Source: CBIHON01 sp966211965
Lineage (GTDB): Bacteria > Pseudomonadota > Gammaproteobacteria > Burkholderiales > Burkholderiaceae_D
Direction of reading: 5' to 3'
Length of the DNA: 64,000 bases
Assembly (NCBI GenBank): GCA_966211965.1
Contig: CBIHON010000022.1
Coordinates: forward strand, 1-64,000
The translations under genes were made by a program, and so were the position numbers. The notes under the pieces were generated by a model. It saw only the letters and a program-made list of their open reading frames with translations, was not told where the DNA came from and did no database searches. Positions 49,014 to 61,200 of the stretch are shown in pieces (the stretch's first letter is position 1; every line of letters begins with the position of its first letter).

Positions 49014-50885
49014 ATGTGCGGCATAGCAGGCCAAGTAAACTTCGACCCCCACCGCCCCGCAGCCTCAACCGAGGTCGCGCGCATGACTGCCGCCCTGGTC
49101 CATCGCGGTCCCGACGATGACGGCTTGCACGCCGCCGGTCCGGCCGCCTTTGGTTTCCGCCGCCTGTCCATCGTCGACCTGCGGCCCGAGGGCAACCAGC
49201 CGCATTTCAACGAGGACCGCAAGATTTTCTCGGTCGTCAACGGCGAAATCTACAACCACAACGAACTGCGCGAAACGCTCGCCGCCAAAGGCCATGTGCT
49301 GCGCTCGCGCTGCGACGTCGAGGTCGTGCCGCACCTGTACGAGCAATACGGCGACGGACTGATGAACGAACTCAACGGCCAGTTCGCATTGGCGGTCTAC
49401 GATTCGAGCAAGCACCGCCTGCTGCTGGCGCGCGATCCGGTCGGGGTATGCCCGCTGTTCTACGCCGTGATCGATGGCCAGTTGCTGTTCGCCTCCGAGA
49501 TCAAGGGTTTGCTGGCCCATTCCGCCGTCAAGCGCGCGGTCGATCTGCGCGGTCTCGACCAGATGCTGACCTTCCCCGGCCTGGCCAGCCCGATCACGAT
49601 GTTCCAGGGCATCCAGTCGCTGCCGGCCGGCCATTATCTCGTGCTGGAAAATGGTCAATTGCGTACCGGCTGCTATTGGGACCTGGAATATCCGGCGAAC
49701 GGGCCAGCCATCGCGCCGCCGGACTGGCAGGAGCAACTCGACCACTTGCTGCAGCAAGCGGTCAGCCGGCGCCTGCAAGCCGACGTGCCGGTCGCCTGCT
49801 ATCTGAGCGGGGGGCTGGATTCTTCGCTGGTGGCCGGCATGATGCACAAGCTGCGGCCCGGCGCCAACTGGCATGCCTTCTCGGTGGTATTCGACGATGC
49901 CAATATCGACGAGCGCCGCTATCAGCGCATGATGGCCGAACGCATCGGCGCCCGCCATCATGAAGTGCATTTCGGCGTCGGCCAGATCGAGCAGCGGCTG
50001 CGTTCGGTGATCCGCCATGCGGAATCGCCCTTAAAAGAAAGTTACGACACCTGCTCGCATGCGCTGTCGGAAGCGGTGCGCGACAGCGGCTGCAAGGTGG
50101 TGCTGTCGGGCGAAGGCGCGGATGAGATGTTTGCCGGCTACGTCGGTTACCGCTTCGACATGATGCGCGCCGGCCAGGACGAGGGGATGGATCTGCTAGA
50201 CGAGGACAGCTGGCGCGAATCGCAATTGCGCGAATCGCTGTGGGGCGATGCCAACTTTTTCTACGAACGCGACTACGGCGCCTTCCGCGAAATGAGCAGT
50301 GCGTTGTATGCACCCAACATCGCACGCGATCCGAGATTGTATGACTGCCTGGCGCAATCGCCGGTCGACCGCAGCAAACTGCGCGGACGGCATCCGGTGC
50401 ACCAGCGTTCGTACATCGATTTCAAGCTGCGAATCGCCGACCATCTCTTGTCGGACCATGGCGACCGCATGACTTTCGCCCATAGCGTTGAGGGCCGTTA
50501 TCCCTTCCTGGACAAGGACTTGCTCGACTTCGTCACCCGCCTGCCGCCGGGCCTGCTGACGCTGGACCAGCGCGAGAAGTATCCGCTGCGCGCCATCGCC
50601 CAGCCCTACGTCGCGCCGCAGGTGCTGGCACGCGAAAAATTCTCCTTCGTCGGCCCTGGCAGTCCGGACATTTTACGTGGCAGTAGCGAATGGATCATGG
50701 ACTTGCTGTCACCCGAGAAAATTCGTCGCCAGGGATACCTGAATCCGGATACAGTAGCAGCACTGCGCCGCACCTATGAGCGCAACGATTATCGTGTCAA
50801 CCAAACCTTCGACGTCGATCTGATGATGGTGGTATTGACCTTTCAGATTTTTCTCGAAGAATTTTCGCTTCCGGCTCATAACTAA
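49014..50885 (+). CDS. asnB: AsnB-type glutamine-dependent amidotransferase
   Basis: 623-residue class II glutamine amidotransferase plus asparagine-synthetase-like ATPase. The N-terminal Cys is in place (MCGIAGQVNF), with RRLSIVDL and VNGEIYN in the glutaminase domain. The synthetase domain has the PP-loop SGGLDSSLVAGMM near residue 264 and LSGEGADEMFAGY. Such genes are common in NRPS clusters, where they may supply Asn or amidate the product; the sequence does not decide between these. It starts 27 bp after the NRPS stop, with AAAAAGGACACG upstream. The next gene starts 23 bp on, so it is in the operon. Confidence 0.93.
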   Translation: MCGIAGQVNFDPHRPAASTEVARMTAALVHRGPDDDGLHAAGPAAFGFRRLSIVDLRPEGNQPHFNEDRKIFSVVNGEIYNHNELRETLAAKGHVLRSRCDVEVVPHLYEQYGDGLMNELNGQFALAVYDSSKHRLLLARDPVGVCPLFYAVIDGQLLFASEIKGLLAHSAVKRAVDLRGLDQMLTFPGLASPITMFQGIQSLPAGHYLVLENGQLRTGCYWDLEYPANGPAIAPPDWQEQLDHLLQQAVSRRLQADVPVACYLSGGLDSSLVAGMMHKLRPGANWHAFSVVFDDANIDERRYQRMMAERIGARHHEVHFGVGQIEQRLRSVIRHAESPLKESYDTCSHALSEAVRDSGCKVVLSGEGADEMFAGYVGYRFDMMRAGQDEGMDLLDEDSWRESQLRESLWGDANFFYERDYGAFREMSSALYAPNIARDPRLYDCLAQSPVDRSKLRGRHPVHQRSYIDFKLRIADHLLSDHGDRMTFAHSVEGRYPFLDKDLLDFVTRLPPGLLTLDQREKYPLRAIAQPYVAPQVLAREKFSFVGPGSPDILRGSSEWIMDLLSPEKIRRQGYLNPDTVAALRRTYERNDYRVNQTFDVDLMMVVLTFQIFLEEFSLPAHN

Positions 50886-50907
50886 AATTCACTACGAGGA
50901 GGTCCGT

Positions 50908-51966
50908 ATGCATCCCAACAACCGTTGTCTCGCACGAACCCTGATCAGCGCTGCCGTCATGTCGATATTCACCGCGGCGGCACATGCAGCGGATGCGCCG
51001 ACGGACCCGGCGTACAAGGCCGGCTACGAGGCAGGTTACAAGGCCGCGATGGAGGCGATGAAAGCGGGTGCTGCGCCTTCGACGGCGGCAACGCCTGCGG
51101 CGGCACCGGTGGCTGCCGCGGCGCCGTCAGCAGCGGCGCCGGCGCAATCGGATGGGCCGCCGGACTGGTGGAATCACAGTGCGCTGTTGTATGACAAGCT
51201 GGAGCCGAAATGGGTCCATCACGCTGAGCTGCAATTTTCCGGAACGTCGCTCAAAGGCAACGACACAGGCATCGCGATACGCGCTTCCGGCAAACTGTAC
51301 AGCCGCCATGACAAATGGACCAACGAAGCGGTGTTGACGATGGACCGGCGTTCGATTGACCAGAGCGGTTCGCCCAATGTCCGCGATTACCGCATGTTCC
51401 AGGAATCGCCGCGCTACGATTTGACCAAACGACTTTATGTATCGGCCGGCTATATCTGGGAAACCGACGACAAGAGCTATATCGACAATCGCAACACCTG
51501 GTTGGGCGGCGTCGGCTTTTATGTGCTGGACAATCCGAAAATGCGTTTGAATACCTTTGTCGGCCTCGGACGTCTGAACGAGAGCTACCTCAAGGATATC
51601 CAGACCTACACCGGATTGAGCAGCCGCAGCTCCGGACTGCTTTATCTGTACCAGAGTTTCGATTGGCAGATTTCGGAGGATTGGTCCTTGCAGCAGGGGT
51701 TCCGCCAGATCCGGGATCTCAGCGAATCGGGCCGCTATGACGTCAACCCGGCCTATTCGCCGGCCAGCAATCCGGTCTCGTATCCGTATGCGCCCGTTGC
51801 AATGGTCAAGCGTTATCGCAACGTCAGCAATATCTCGCTCAATTACCGATTGTCGCCGCGCAGTGCGCTGACCTTGGGTATCGAGCAGCGTTATGACAGC
51901 AATCCGTGGCCGGATGTGAAATCGACCGACACCACCAAGCGTCTGTCGTTGAATGTAATGTTTTAG
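50908..51966 (+). CDS. DUF481-like outer-membrane beta-barrel protein
   Basis: 352-residue exported protein. The signal peptide ends near AAHA-ADAP (residue 27). A short helical repeat follows (YKAGYEAGYKAAMEAMKAG), then an Ala/Pro-rich spacer to about 85. The rest is a predicted beta-barrel with alternating aromatic strands (WVHHAELQFSGTSLKGNDTGIAIRASGKLY, GGVGFYVLDNPKMRLNTFVGLG, LSLNVMF) and ends in Phe, as outer-membrane proteins do. It matches the DUF481 pattern. GAGGAGG lies 7-8 nt before the ATG, a strong binding site. The location between asnB and an NRPS suggests a role in export of, or tolerance to, the product, which is inference. Confidence 0.8.
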   Translation: MHPNNRCLARTLISAAVMSIFTAAAHAADAPTDPAYKAGYEAGYKAAMEAMKAGAAPSTAATPAAAPVAAAAPSAAAPAQSDGPPDWWNHSALLYDKLEPKWVHHAELQFSGTSLKGNDTGIAIRASGKLYSRHDKWTNEAVLTMDRRSIDQSGSPNVRDYRMFQESPRYDLTKRLYVSAGYIWETDDKSYIDNRNTWLGGVGFYVLDNPKMRLNTFVGLGRLNESYLKDIQTYTGLSSRSSGLLYLYQSFDWQISEDWSLQQGFRQIRDLSESGRYDVNPAYSPASNPVSYPYAPVAMVKRYRNVSNISLNYRLSPRSALTLGIEQRYDSNPWPDVKSTDTTKRLSLNVMF

Positions 51967-51980
51967 GGCGTGCTGGATTG

Positions 51981-52056
51981 CGTAGGATGGGTGGAGCGCA
52001 CCGTAACCCATCATGGCGGTAAAAGATGGGTTACGGTGCGCTCCACCCATCCTACG
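51981..52056 (+). repeat. Perfect REP-like element after the DUF481 gene
   Basis: CGTAGGATGGGTGGAGCGCA (from 51981) and its exact inverted copy ending at 52056 form a 31-bp perfect stem with a 12-nt loop. It is the same family as the in-frame insert at 46551. It starts 15 bp after the DUF481 stop. Confidence 0.93.
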
Positions 52057-52097
52057 TACCCGATGCAATGTTTTAATGCCCATCGCAGAAACCCTAT

Positions 52098-52174
52098 GTA
52101 GGAGCGTGCCATGCACGCGACGGCACACGAATAGAGACTATCCAGGGGCCGTGGTGCGCATGGCACGCTCCTGC
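52098..52174 (+). repeat. Palindromic element GTAGGAGCGTGCCATGC
   Basis: GTAGGAGCGTGCCATGCACG at the left pairs with GTGCGCATGGCACGCTCCTG at the right, with a loop of about 35 nt. It is a different family from the element just before it. Together the two fill most of the 307-bp gap before the NRPS gene at 52274. No other gene is seen there, and GGAG lies upstream of the NRPS start. Confidence 0.85.
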
Positions 52175-52273
52175 AAAACATGCAGTCAGAGACGCACAAG
52201 CCTTTATTGAAAGACTCGCGTGCAATGAGTCAAACGGTTTTAATGCAAGCAAAGTAAAAATGGAGCGCAAGCA

Positions 52274-55200
52274 ATGACGCAGGCCCTGAACAAAAAAAGT
52301 CTTCAACAAGTCGTCGCGTATTTCCTGGACAAGGGCCAGGACCGTATCGCCATCGAGCAAGGCCAGCGCGCCTGCAGTTATGCCGAACTGACCGCGCGCG
52401 TCAACAGCCTGTGCGCTGCTTTGCGTGCCTTGGGTGTGGAGCGCGGCGACGTGGTCGCGCTGCCGATGCCGGCTTCGATCGATTATGTGGTGGCCCTGCT
52501 GGCGGTAGTCCAGGCCGGCGCCATTTTCATGCCGCTGGACCCTACTTTTCCCGAGACGAGGTTGCGCAAAATCATGGCGCAGGCCGCGCCTTGCGCGGTG
52601 GTGGGAATCGATCCGGAGATCGTCGCGCATATTGCGGATCTGGCGGGCGGCGTCGACACCCTGCTGCTCTCTTCCGATCCGGTTGCCGCGGCCGAGCGCC
52701 TGCCGGGATTTGCCGGCGACGACGACACCGGCTACCTGATCCACACTTCCGGTTCGACCGGCGAACCAAAAATGATCGCCGGCCGCAACAAGGGCATCAG
52801 CCATTTCGTGCATTGGGAAGTGGCCGAGTTCGGCATCAAGGAATCGGTGCGCGCCAGCTTTTTTGCGCCGCCGACGTTCGACGTCAGCCTGCGCGAAATC
52901 TTCGTGCCGCTCCTGGCCGGTGGCACGCTGGTGATCCCCGATCCGGCGGTGCGCAGCGATGCGCGGCGCCTGGTTGGCTGGCTGCGCGAACAGCGCATTT
53001 CGCTCATGCATTGCGTGCCTTCGCTGTTCCGCTTGCTCACGCGCGCGCTGGCCGATGACCGCGCGCACGGCTTGCTGCCCGACCTGCGCATCGCCGCGCT
53101 GGCGGGCGAGCCTCTGTACGGCGCCGACGTATCGGCCTGGCGCGCTGCGGCGGGTGACGGCACCCAATTGGTCAATCTGTATGGTCCCTCCGAAACCACG
53201 CTGGCCAAAGCCTTCCATCGCATCGACGGCGAACTCGCGCCAACCGCCGTGGTGCCGCTGGGTCAGCCGATTTCGAATACCGCACTGCTGATTTTGCGTG
53301 ACGGCCGCTTGTGTGAAATCGGCGAAATCGGCGAACTGCACATCAGCACGCCGTTCGCCAGCAACGGCTACTACGGCGACGCCGAACTCACCGCCAAGGC
53401 GTTCGTGCCGAATCCCTTGGCACCTGCCGATAGCCCGGAACGCATCTATCGCACCGGCGACCTGGGCCGTTATCGCAAGGACCGCAGCGTCGAATTCGTC
53501 GGCCGCGCCGACCGCCAGGTGAAAGTCAACGGCGTACGCATCGAATTACCCGAAATCGAAGGCGCGATGCGTGGCCATCCGGCGGTCACCGAAGCGGTTG
53601 CGCATACCTTCCGCCTGGCCGATGGCGAAAACATCCTGGTCGGCTATTACACCGCTGCCGAACCGCTCGATCCGCAAGCCGTGCGCGCCGCCTTGCAGGC
53701 CGGCTTGCCGGACAACATGCTGCCGGCTTACCTGCTGCAGCTCGACGCGTTTCCGCGCAACTTGAACGGCAAGATCGACCGCAAGGCATTGCCGCGCCCG
53801 GAATCGATGCTGGAACAGGATCATGGCTATACCGCCCCGCAGGATGAGCTGGAAGACGAAATCGCCAAGCTGTGGGCCAATGCGCTCGGCCTGGCGCGCG
53901 TCGGCGTCACCAGCCCCTATCTGCAGATAGGCGGCAACTCGCTGCGCGCGATCGGCTTGATCGGCCGCATCGGCCAGCGCTTCGGTGCCGAGATCAGCAT
54001 TCGCGATTTTTTCGAGAGCGGTACGGTGCGCGCATTGGCGGCGAGAATACGCGCCAATCAAACGCCGGGCCGGCAGGCGCTGCCTCGGGCGGCGGAGCAG
54101 GAACACTATCCGCTGACCGATGCGCAGGCGGGACTATGGATATTGGATCGAATCGACTCGGCGCGGACCCTGTACAACAATGTCGAATGGCTGGAGTTGC
54201 ATGGGCCGTTGAACAGCGACGCCTTGCAGGCCGCGTTCAGGATGCTGGTCGAACGGCATGAAGCTTTGCGCACGGCGTTCATCGAGGTCGACGGCGAGCC
54301 GCGCCAGCGGATTTTGGAGACCGCGCAGTTTGGCTGGGAGATCGAGAGTGCCGGTGCGGCGCATGCGGATGGACGCGTGCGGGAGATGTTGCGGCAGGAA
54401 CGTGCGCGGCTGTTCGATTTGACTGCCGGAGAATTGCTGCATGTGCGGCTGTTGCGGCAGACGCCGGATTTGCATCACCTGATTATCAACATGCATCACA
54501 TTGCTTGTGACGGATGGTCGATGGGATTGTTGGTGAAAGAGTTGACGGCAGGTTATCTGGCGATCGTCGCTGGAGCGGATTCCGTCCTCTTCAAGGGGAC
54601 TCTTGAAGGAACCGAAGCAAGGTCTGCTGCAACGCCCACGGCAGCGCAGCCGCCCCGCCGCATGCGCGACCTGGCCTGCTGGCTCGCCGCCGATCCCAAC
54701 CCGGAAACCACCGCCCGCCGCGCCGAGGAATGGCGCACCAAGCTTGCTGATGCAGACAACCGGGCCGCCATCCCGCCCGACCATGCGACCGAAAAGAACG
54801 TCGACCGCCTGCTGGCCGGCCAGACCCATATCGACATCGGCGGCGAACCGGCCGCCGCCCTGCGCCGCCAACTGGCCGAGCAAGGCGCCACACCTTTCAT
54901 GGCCATCGCCGCTGCGCTGTCCATCCTGCTCTACCGCTATGGCGGCAGCGAAACCATCATCATCGGCACGCCGCTCGCCGGCCGTGCGCGCAGCGAAATG
55001 ACCGAGGTGGTCGGCTTCATGGTCAACACCTTGCCGCTGGTACTGCGGCTGTCGCCCGACCTGAGCTTCGCCGCCCTGCTCGATCGCACCCGGCATGCGG
55101 TGCAAGCGCTGGCGGAGAGTGAAGACGACGCACCCGCCAAACTGATCGGCAGCCGCGCTGCGGCCGACCCGACCCGCAATCCCTTCTTCGATGTTGTGCT

Positions 55201-58200
55201 GGCGATGGAACCGGCGCCCGCGTCGATGTCCCTCGACGGCCTGCAAGTCATCGAGCGCGAAGTGCCGGACGCGCCGGCACGCAACGACCTGTCGCTGCGT
55301 TTGCAGGACGACGGTGCCACGCTGCGCCTGACTCTCGAATACCGGCAGGCGCTATATCGGCATGCAAGCATGGCCGAGCTGCTGGCGCAATTGAACCGGC
55401 TGCTGAACACCGGATTGGCAAACCCCACGCAGCCCTTGCGCCGCCTGCCGATGCTGAGCCCGGCGCAGAACGACGCCTTGCTGCGCCTGGCACATGGCCC
55501 CTCGCAACCGCTGCCGCATACCACCATCCATCAGGCTTTTGCAGAACAGGCCTTGCGTACTGCGGATGCCATCGCCTTGATCGGTTTCGACGACAAGATC
55601 AGCTATCGCTCGCTGGAGCGGCGCGCCAACCGCATCGCTGTCGCGCTGCATGACGACTACGCCGTGCGTCCCGGCGACGTGGTTGCCGTGCTGCTGGAAA
55701 GGGAAACCGATTGGCCGGCGGCCATATTGGGGATTCTCAAGGCGGGAGGGATTTATTTGCCGCTGGATTCGTGGCATCCGTCGGCGCGGCATGCGGAATT
55801 GATTGAAGATGCGGGGGCGCGGGTATTGATTGCGCGCGGTGTTGCGGGACAAGAGCCGGTTGCCGGTCGGCTGCCCTTCCCCCTCCCTGCCTCTGCAGGA
55901 GGAACGGAACTGGGCTGTGCGGTGCTTGACCTGAACGGTCTGCCCGGCCACGCCGATGCACCGCCCCACATCTCGGTCCAGCCCGACGCCCCGGCCTACC
56001 TGATCTATACCTCGGGCTCGACCGGGACACCGAAGGGCGTGCTGGTATCGCATCGCGCCTTTCTCAACATGATCGTCGACCAGATCAAGGCGCTCGGCAC
56101 CAACGGCAGCGACACCGTGCTGCAATTCGTCTCACCGGCCTTCGACGTCAGCGTGTTCGAAGTCTTCCTCGCCCTGCTGTCGGGCGCCCGCTTGGCATTG
56201 GCCGAACGCCGTCTGTGCAACACCGCGCAAGGTTTCGCCGACGCAATCGCGCGCCTGCATGTGACGGTCGCCGCGATGACCCCCGGCTTCTTGAATTCGC
56301 TCGGCGACTTGCCGCTGGCCGGCTTGCGCATGATCATCAGCGGCGGCGAAGCACCGATCGCGGCCGACATGCAGCGCCGCTTGGCGCAAGGAATACGCTA
56401 TGTCAACGCCTACGGCCCGACCGAGGCGGCGGTGTGTGCCGCGTTTTACGAAATCGATCCGGGCCGTCCCTTGCCCGAGCCGGTCCCGATCGGACGGCCG
56501 ACCGCCAACACCACCTTGCATGTGGTCGCGCCCGACCTGAGTCCGCTGCCGCCCGGCGCCATCGGCGAACTGGCGATCGCCGGCGCCGGACTGGCGCTGG
56601 AATACTACCGGCGGCCATCCGCCACCGAACAGGCTTTCGTGAGCGGCACGCTGGCGGCCGGCGACGAACGCCTGTACCGCACCGGCGACCGCGTACGCCG
56701 CCTGGCCGACGGTTCGCTGGTCTTCGTCGGCCGCGCCGACGGCCAGGTCAAGATCCGCGGCCATCGCGTCGAGACGGGCGAGATCGAAGCCATCCTGCGC
56801 CGGCAAGCCGGCGTACGCGATGCACGCATCCTGCCGCGCGCCGTCGGCCAGGACATGGAGCTGGTCGCCTACTGGGTCGGCGACGAAGCGGCCGCGGCCG
56901 GCCTGCGCCAGGCGCTGACGCAGCGCTTGCCGGAATACATGGTCCCGCGTCTGATGCTGCGCCTGGATGCCTTGCCCTTGAACGCGAACGGCAAGCTCGA
57001 CCGCAGCCGTCTGCCCGCCGCCGAAATCGCGGTGGCGCAGATCGACACCGCCTACGATGCGCCACGCAATCCGGACGAGATGCAGCTGGCCGCTCTGTGG
57101 AGCGAACTGCTGGGCAGCGAACGGGTCGGCCGCGACGATGATTTCTTCGACTTCGGCGGCCGCAGCCTGGCCGCCAACCGGCTCGCCTTGCGCGCCGCAC
57201 GTGCCCTGGGCGTGCCGGTCGACTTGCGCGACATCTATGCGGCGCCGACGCCGGCCGCCCTGGCCCATCGCCTGCGCAGCCGCACGCTGCCGCAACAGGC
57301 GGCCCTGCCTCTGCTGGCGCCCGACCAGCCGGCGCCGCTGTCGCCGATGCAGCGCCGCCTGTGGGTGATCGACCAGTTGGGCGAGAGCGGCTCGGCTTAC
57401 CATATTTGCGGATTGACGCGCCTGCACGGCGCGCTCAACGTGGATGCCTTGCGCGCAGCATTCGACGATTTGATCGAACGCCATGCCGTGTTGCGCACGC
57501 GCTTCGTATCCGAGCAAGGCGAGCCTTCGCAAGTGACCGATGCGGCCGGACCGGCGCCGTGGATCTCACTGCCGCAAGGTTTGTCCAGCAGCGATTTGCG
57601 GGCGCAGCTTGAAGAAATCGGCAACCAAACCTTTGACTTGAGCCTCGATTGGCCGATCAGGATCGCGCTGGCCGCGGACGGCAATGCGGGCAGTTGGCAA
57701 TTGCTGGTCGTGCTGCACCATATCGCCGCCGACGGCTGGTCCATGCCCATCCTCGAAGCGGAATTGAGCCAGGCCTACGCGGCCCGCCTGCGCGGCGCAG
57801 CGCCGGCCTGGACCCCGTTGCCCGCCCAATACCGCGATGTGTCGGCCTGGCTCGAACAGCAATTGAGAGCCGATGCCTTCGCCGCCGATCGCGCTTACTG
57901 GCTGCAGCAGCTCGAAGGCCCCTTGCCGCTGCTCGATCTGCCGTCCGACCGTCCGCGTCCGGCGGTACGCCGCTTCCAGGGGATGTCGCTGGACTGCACG
58001 CTGCAGGAGTCGACCGTGAAAGCCGCGCGCGCCTGCGCCGAACAACATGGCGTGACGCTGTTCACCGTGCTGCTGGCAGGTTTGCAAACCCTGTTCTACC
58101 GCCTGTCCGGCCAAGACGACCTGATCATCGGCGTGCCGGTGGCGGGTCGCCAGCATCCCGCCAGCGAAGGACTGATCGGGTTCTTCGTCAATACGCTGGC

Positions 58201-61200
58201 GCTGCGCGAACGCATCGTCGGCGAGCAGGGATTTGCACAGCGCCTGAAAGCGGCGGCGGAAACCATGCGGCAAGGGCTGTTCCATCAAAATTACCCGTTC
58301 GACCGCCTGGTGGGCGAACTCAACATCGCCCGCGATACTTCGCGTTCGGCCTTGTTCGACGTGATGATCGGGCTGGATGAAGCGGTCGCCGAACCGCTTC
58401 TGCCGGGCCTCATCGCCGAGACCTTGCCGTTGGCGCGCAACGGTTCGCGCTGCGACATGTCGTGGATGTTCGACTTCGGTTCGGCGACGCCGGCCCTGCG
58501 GGTCGAGTTCGACACCGACCTGTTCGATCCGGCCCGGGTCGAGGACTGGGTGCGCCGTTTCGAGCATTTGTTAGGCGCGGCAGTGCGTGAACCGCTGCGG
58601 GCGCTGGATCGGCTGGATCTGCTGCTGGAGAATGAGCGCGAGAAGCTGTTGCAGCACGCCGTCGCACCGACGCCGCACTTGCCTGAATCGACCGTGGTGC
58701 AATTGTTTGAAGCGCAGGCAGCGGCACACGAAAATGCCACGGCGCTGATCAGCGATGGCGGTACGTGGACTTATGGCGAACTGAACAAGGCCGCAAATCG
58801 CCTCGCCAGAAAATTGCAGCGTACGCGCGGCGGTCATCCTTCCAATGCGCCCATAGCGCTCCTGGCGCAGCGCGGGCCGCTGATGGTCGTGGCGCAATTG
58901 GCGATACAAAAATGCGGAGCCGCGTATTTGCCGATCGAACCGGATGCGCCGCAAGAGCGGGTGGCCTTGTTGCTGGACGACAGCCGCGCTGCCCTGCTGC
59001 TTTGCGAGCCGGGAATTGCTCCTCCCGCAGGGGGGATGCAACCCGCGCCGGATAGCGGGAGCAACGGCGCGGATTGCACCAGCCCTATGGTACTGCCTTT
59101 AACCATCCCGGACGAAAACGAAGAAGACGGCACCGACCTGCCCTCAAGCGTAAAGCCGTCCGACCCGATCTACGTGATGTACACCTCCGGCTCGACCGGC
59201 CGTCCCAAAGGCGTGGTCGCGCTGCACCATGGCGTGGTCCGCCTGGTCCGGCAATCCGGCTACTACACGCCCGAACCGAACGACCGCATCCTGCAGCTAT
59301 CGAACTATGCCTTCGACGGCGCCACCTTCGATTTTTATGCCGCGCTGACCAATGGACTGACGCTCTGCCTGCCCGACCAGGACACGCTGCTCGATCCGCA
59401 GGCGCTGGCCGCCTTCGTCGAACGCCATCAAGTCAACGTCAGCTTCATCACCACCGCCCTCTTCAACCGAGTGGTGGACGAAACTCCGCAACTGCTCTGC
59501 CGCTTCCGCCAGCTCTATTTCGGCGGCCAGGAATGCTCGCTGCCGCACGTACGGCGGGCGCTGCAGCACATGACGCCGGGCGCGCTGGTGCACGTCTACG
59601 GGCCGACGGAAACCACCACCTTCGCCACCTGGCACACCGTTGATGCGGCGGATTTGGGCGAACATGCCGTGCGCCTGCCGATCGGACGTCCGATCAATCA
59701 CACCAGCACCTATCTGCTGGACCAGCACCAGATGCCGGTGCCGGCAGGCCTGCCCGGCGAGCTGTACATTGGCGGCAAGGGTCTGGCGCAAGGCTATCTG
59801 GGCCAGCCGGAAATGACGGCAGAACGCTTCATCCCCTCGCCGCTGCAGCACAACGAACGCCTGTACCGCACCGGCGACCTGTGCGTGCAGAGGCCTGACG
59901 GCGCAATCGAATTCCTCGGCCGGCTCGACGGCCAGGTCAAGGTGCGCGGTTTCCGCATCGAGCTCGGCGAGATCGAACATCACCTGCTGAGCCATCCCGC
60001 CGTTGAAAAAGTGCACGTAATGCCGCGCCGTACCGCCTCCGGCAATACGGAGCTCGTGGCCTACCTGACCGGACGCGCCGGCCAGGCCCAACCGTCGCTG
60101 CAAGCCTTGCTTGACCATCTCGAAAAAGCGCTGCCGCGCTACATGTTGCCGGCGCATTTCGTCCTGCTCGACGCGATGCCGGTCAACCGCAACGGCAAGG
60201 TCGACCGCAACGCATTGCCGGCGCCGGAAGGCCGCGCCATGAGCCTGGAACAATCCGCGGCCGCAAACGCCGATGCTTCCGCCGACCATGCCACGGCTGA
60301 CCGGGAAACCGTTTTGCTCGATACCTGGAAAGCGGTCCTTGGCCGCGACGCAATCGGCTTGCACGATAATTATTTCGCGCTCGGCGGCGACTCGATCCAG
60401 GCGATTCAGATCGTCTCGCGTTTGCGCACCCAGGGCTTTGCGCTGAAGGTGACCGACCTGCTGCGTTATCCGAGCATCGCGCAACTGGCGCCCTTGCTCG
60501 GCAGCGGCGCCGCGCAAAAGCCGCGCGCCAAACAGAGCGAAGGCGATATCGCACTGACGCCGATCCAGTCCTGGATGCTGGAGCGGCAATTGCCGGCGCC
60601 CAACCATTTCAACCAATCGGTGCTACTCGAATTGCCGGCCGCCAGCGATGCGGCCCGGGTAATGCGCGCCCTGGCCGCCCTGCAAGCGCAACACGATGCC
60701 CTGCGTTTGCGTTTCGGCATCGGCGCCGACGGCAAACCATGGCAACGGCTGGCGCCTGCCGGCGCTACATGGGAATTGCCGGAGCATGTCCTGCATGGCC
60801 CTGATGCAGAAGCCACTATGCTGGCCGAGATCAACCGCATACAGCGCAGCCTGGCGCCGGAAACCGGCCCGATCTGGCGCGCAGCGCTGTTCCACCTGCC
60901 GCAAGGCGACCGCCTGCTGCTGACGATTCACCACTGGGCGGTGGACGGGGTGTCATGGCGCATCATCCTGGAAGACTTGTCCGCTGCCTATGAGCAAGCA
61001 GCCAACCCGCAAGCCGCGATCCGGCTGCCTGCTGCCAGTCAGTCCTACCGCGATTGGTCGCACGCCCTGGCGGAAGCAGCGGCCGGCCCGCACTTTGGCA
61101 GCCAGTTGGCATACTGGCGCAAGCAGATGACGTCCGACATCGGCACCCTGCCGCGCGCAGCCGATGTGCAGGCCGCCACCTTGAGCGAGCGCATGGTGCT

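Noticed and set aside
51981..52174. Possible CRISPR or riboswitch between the DUF481 gene and the NRPS
   Set aside because: The two structures are single inverted repeats of two different families, not regularly spaced direct repeats, and match no riboswitch class I know.
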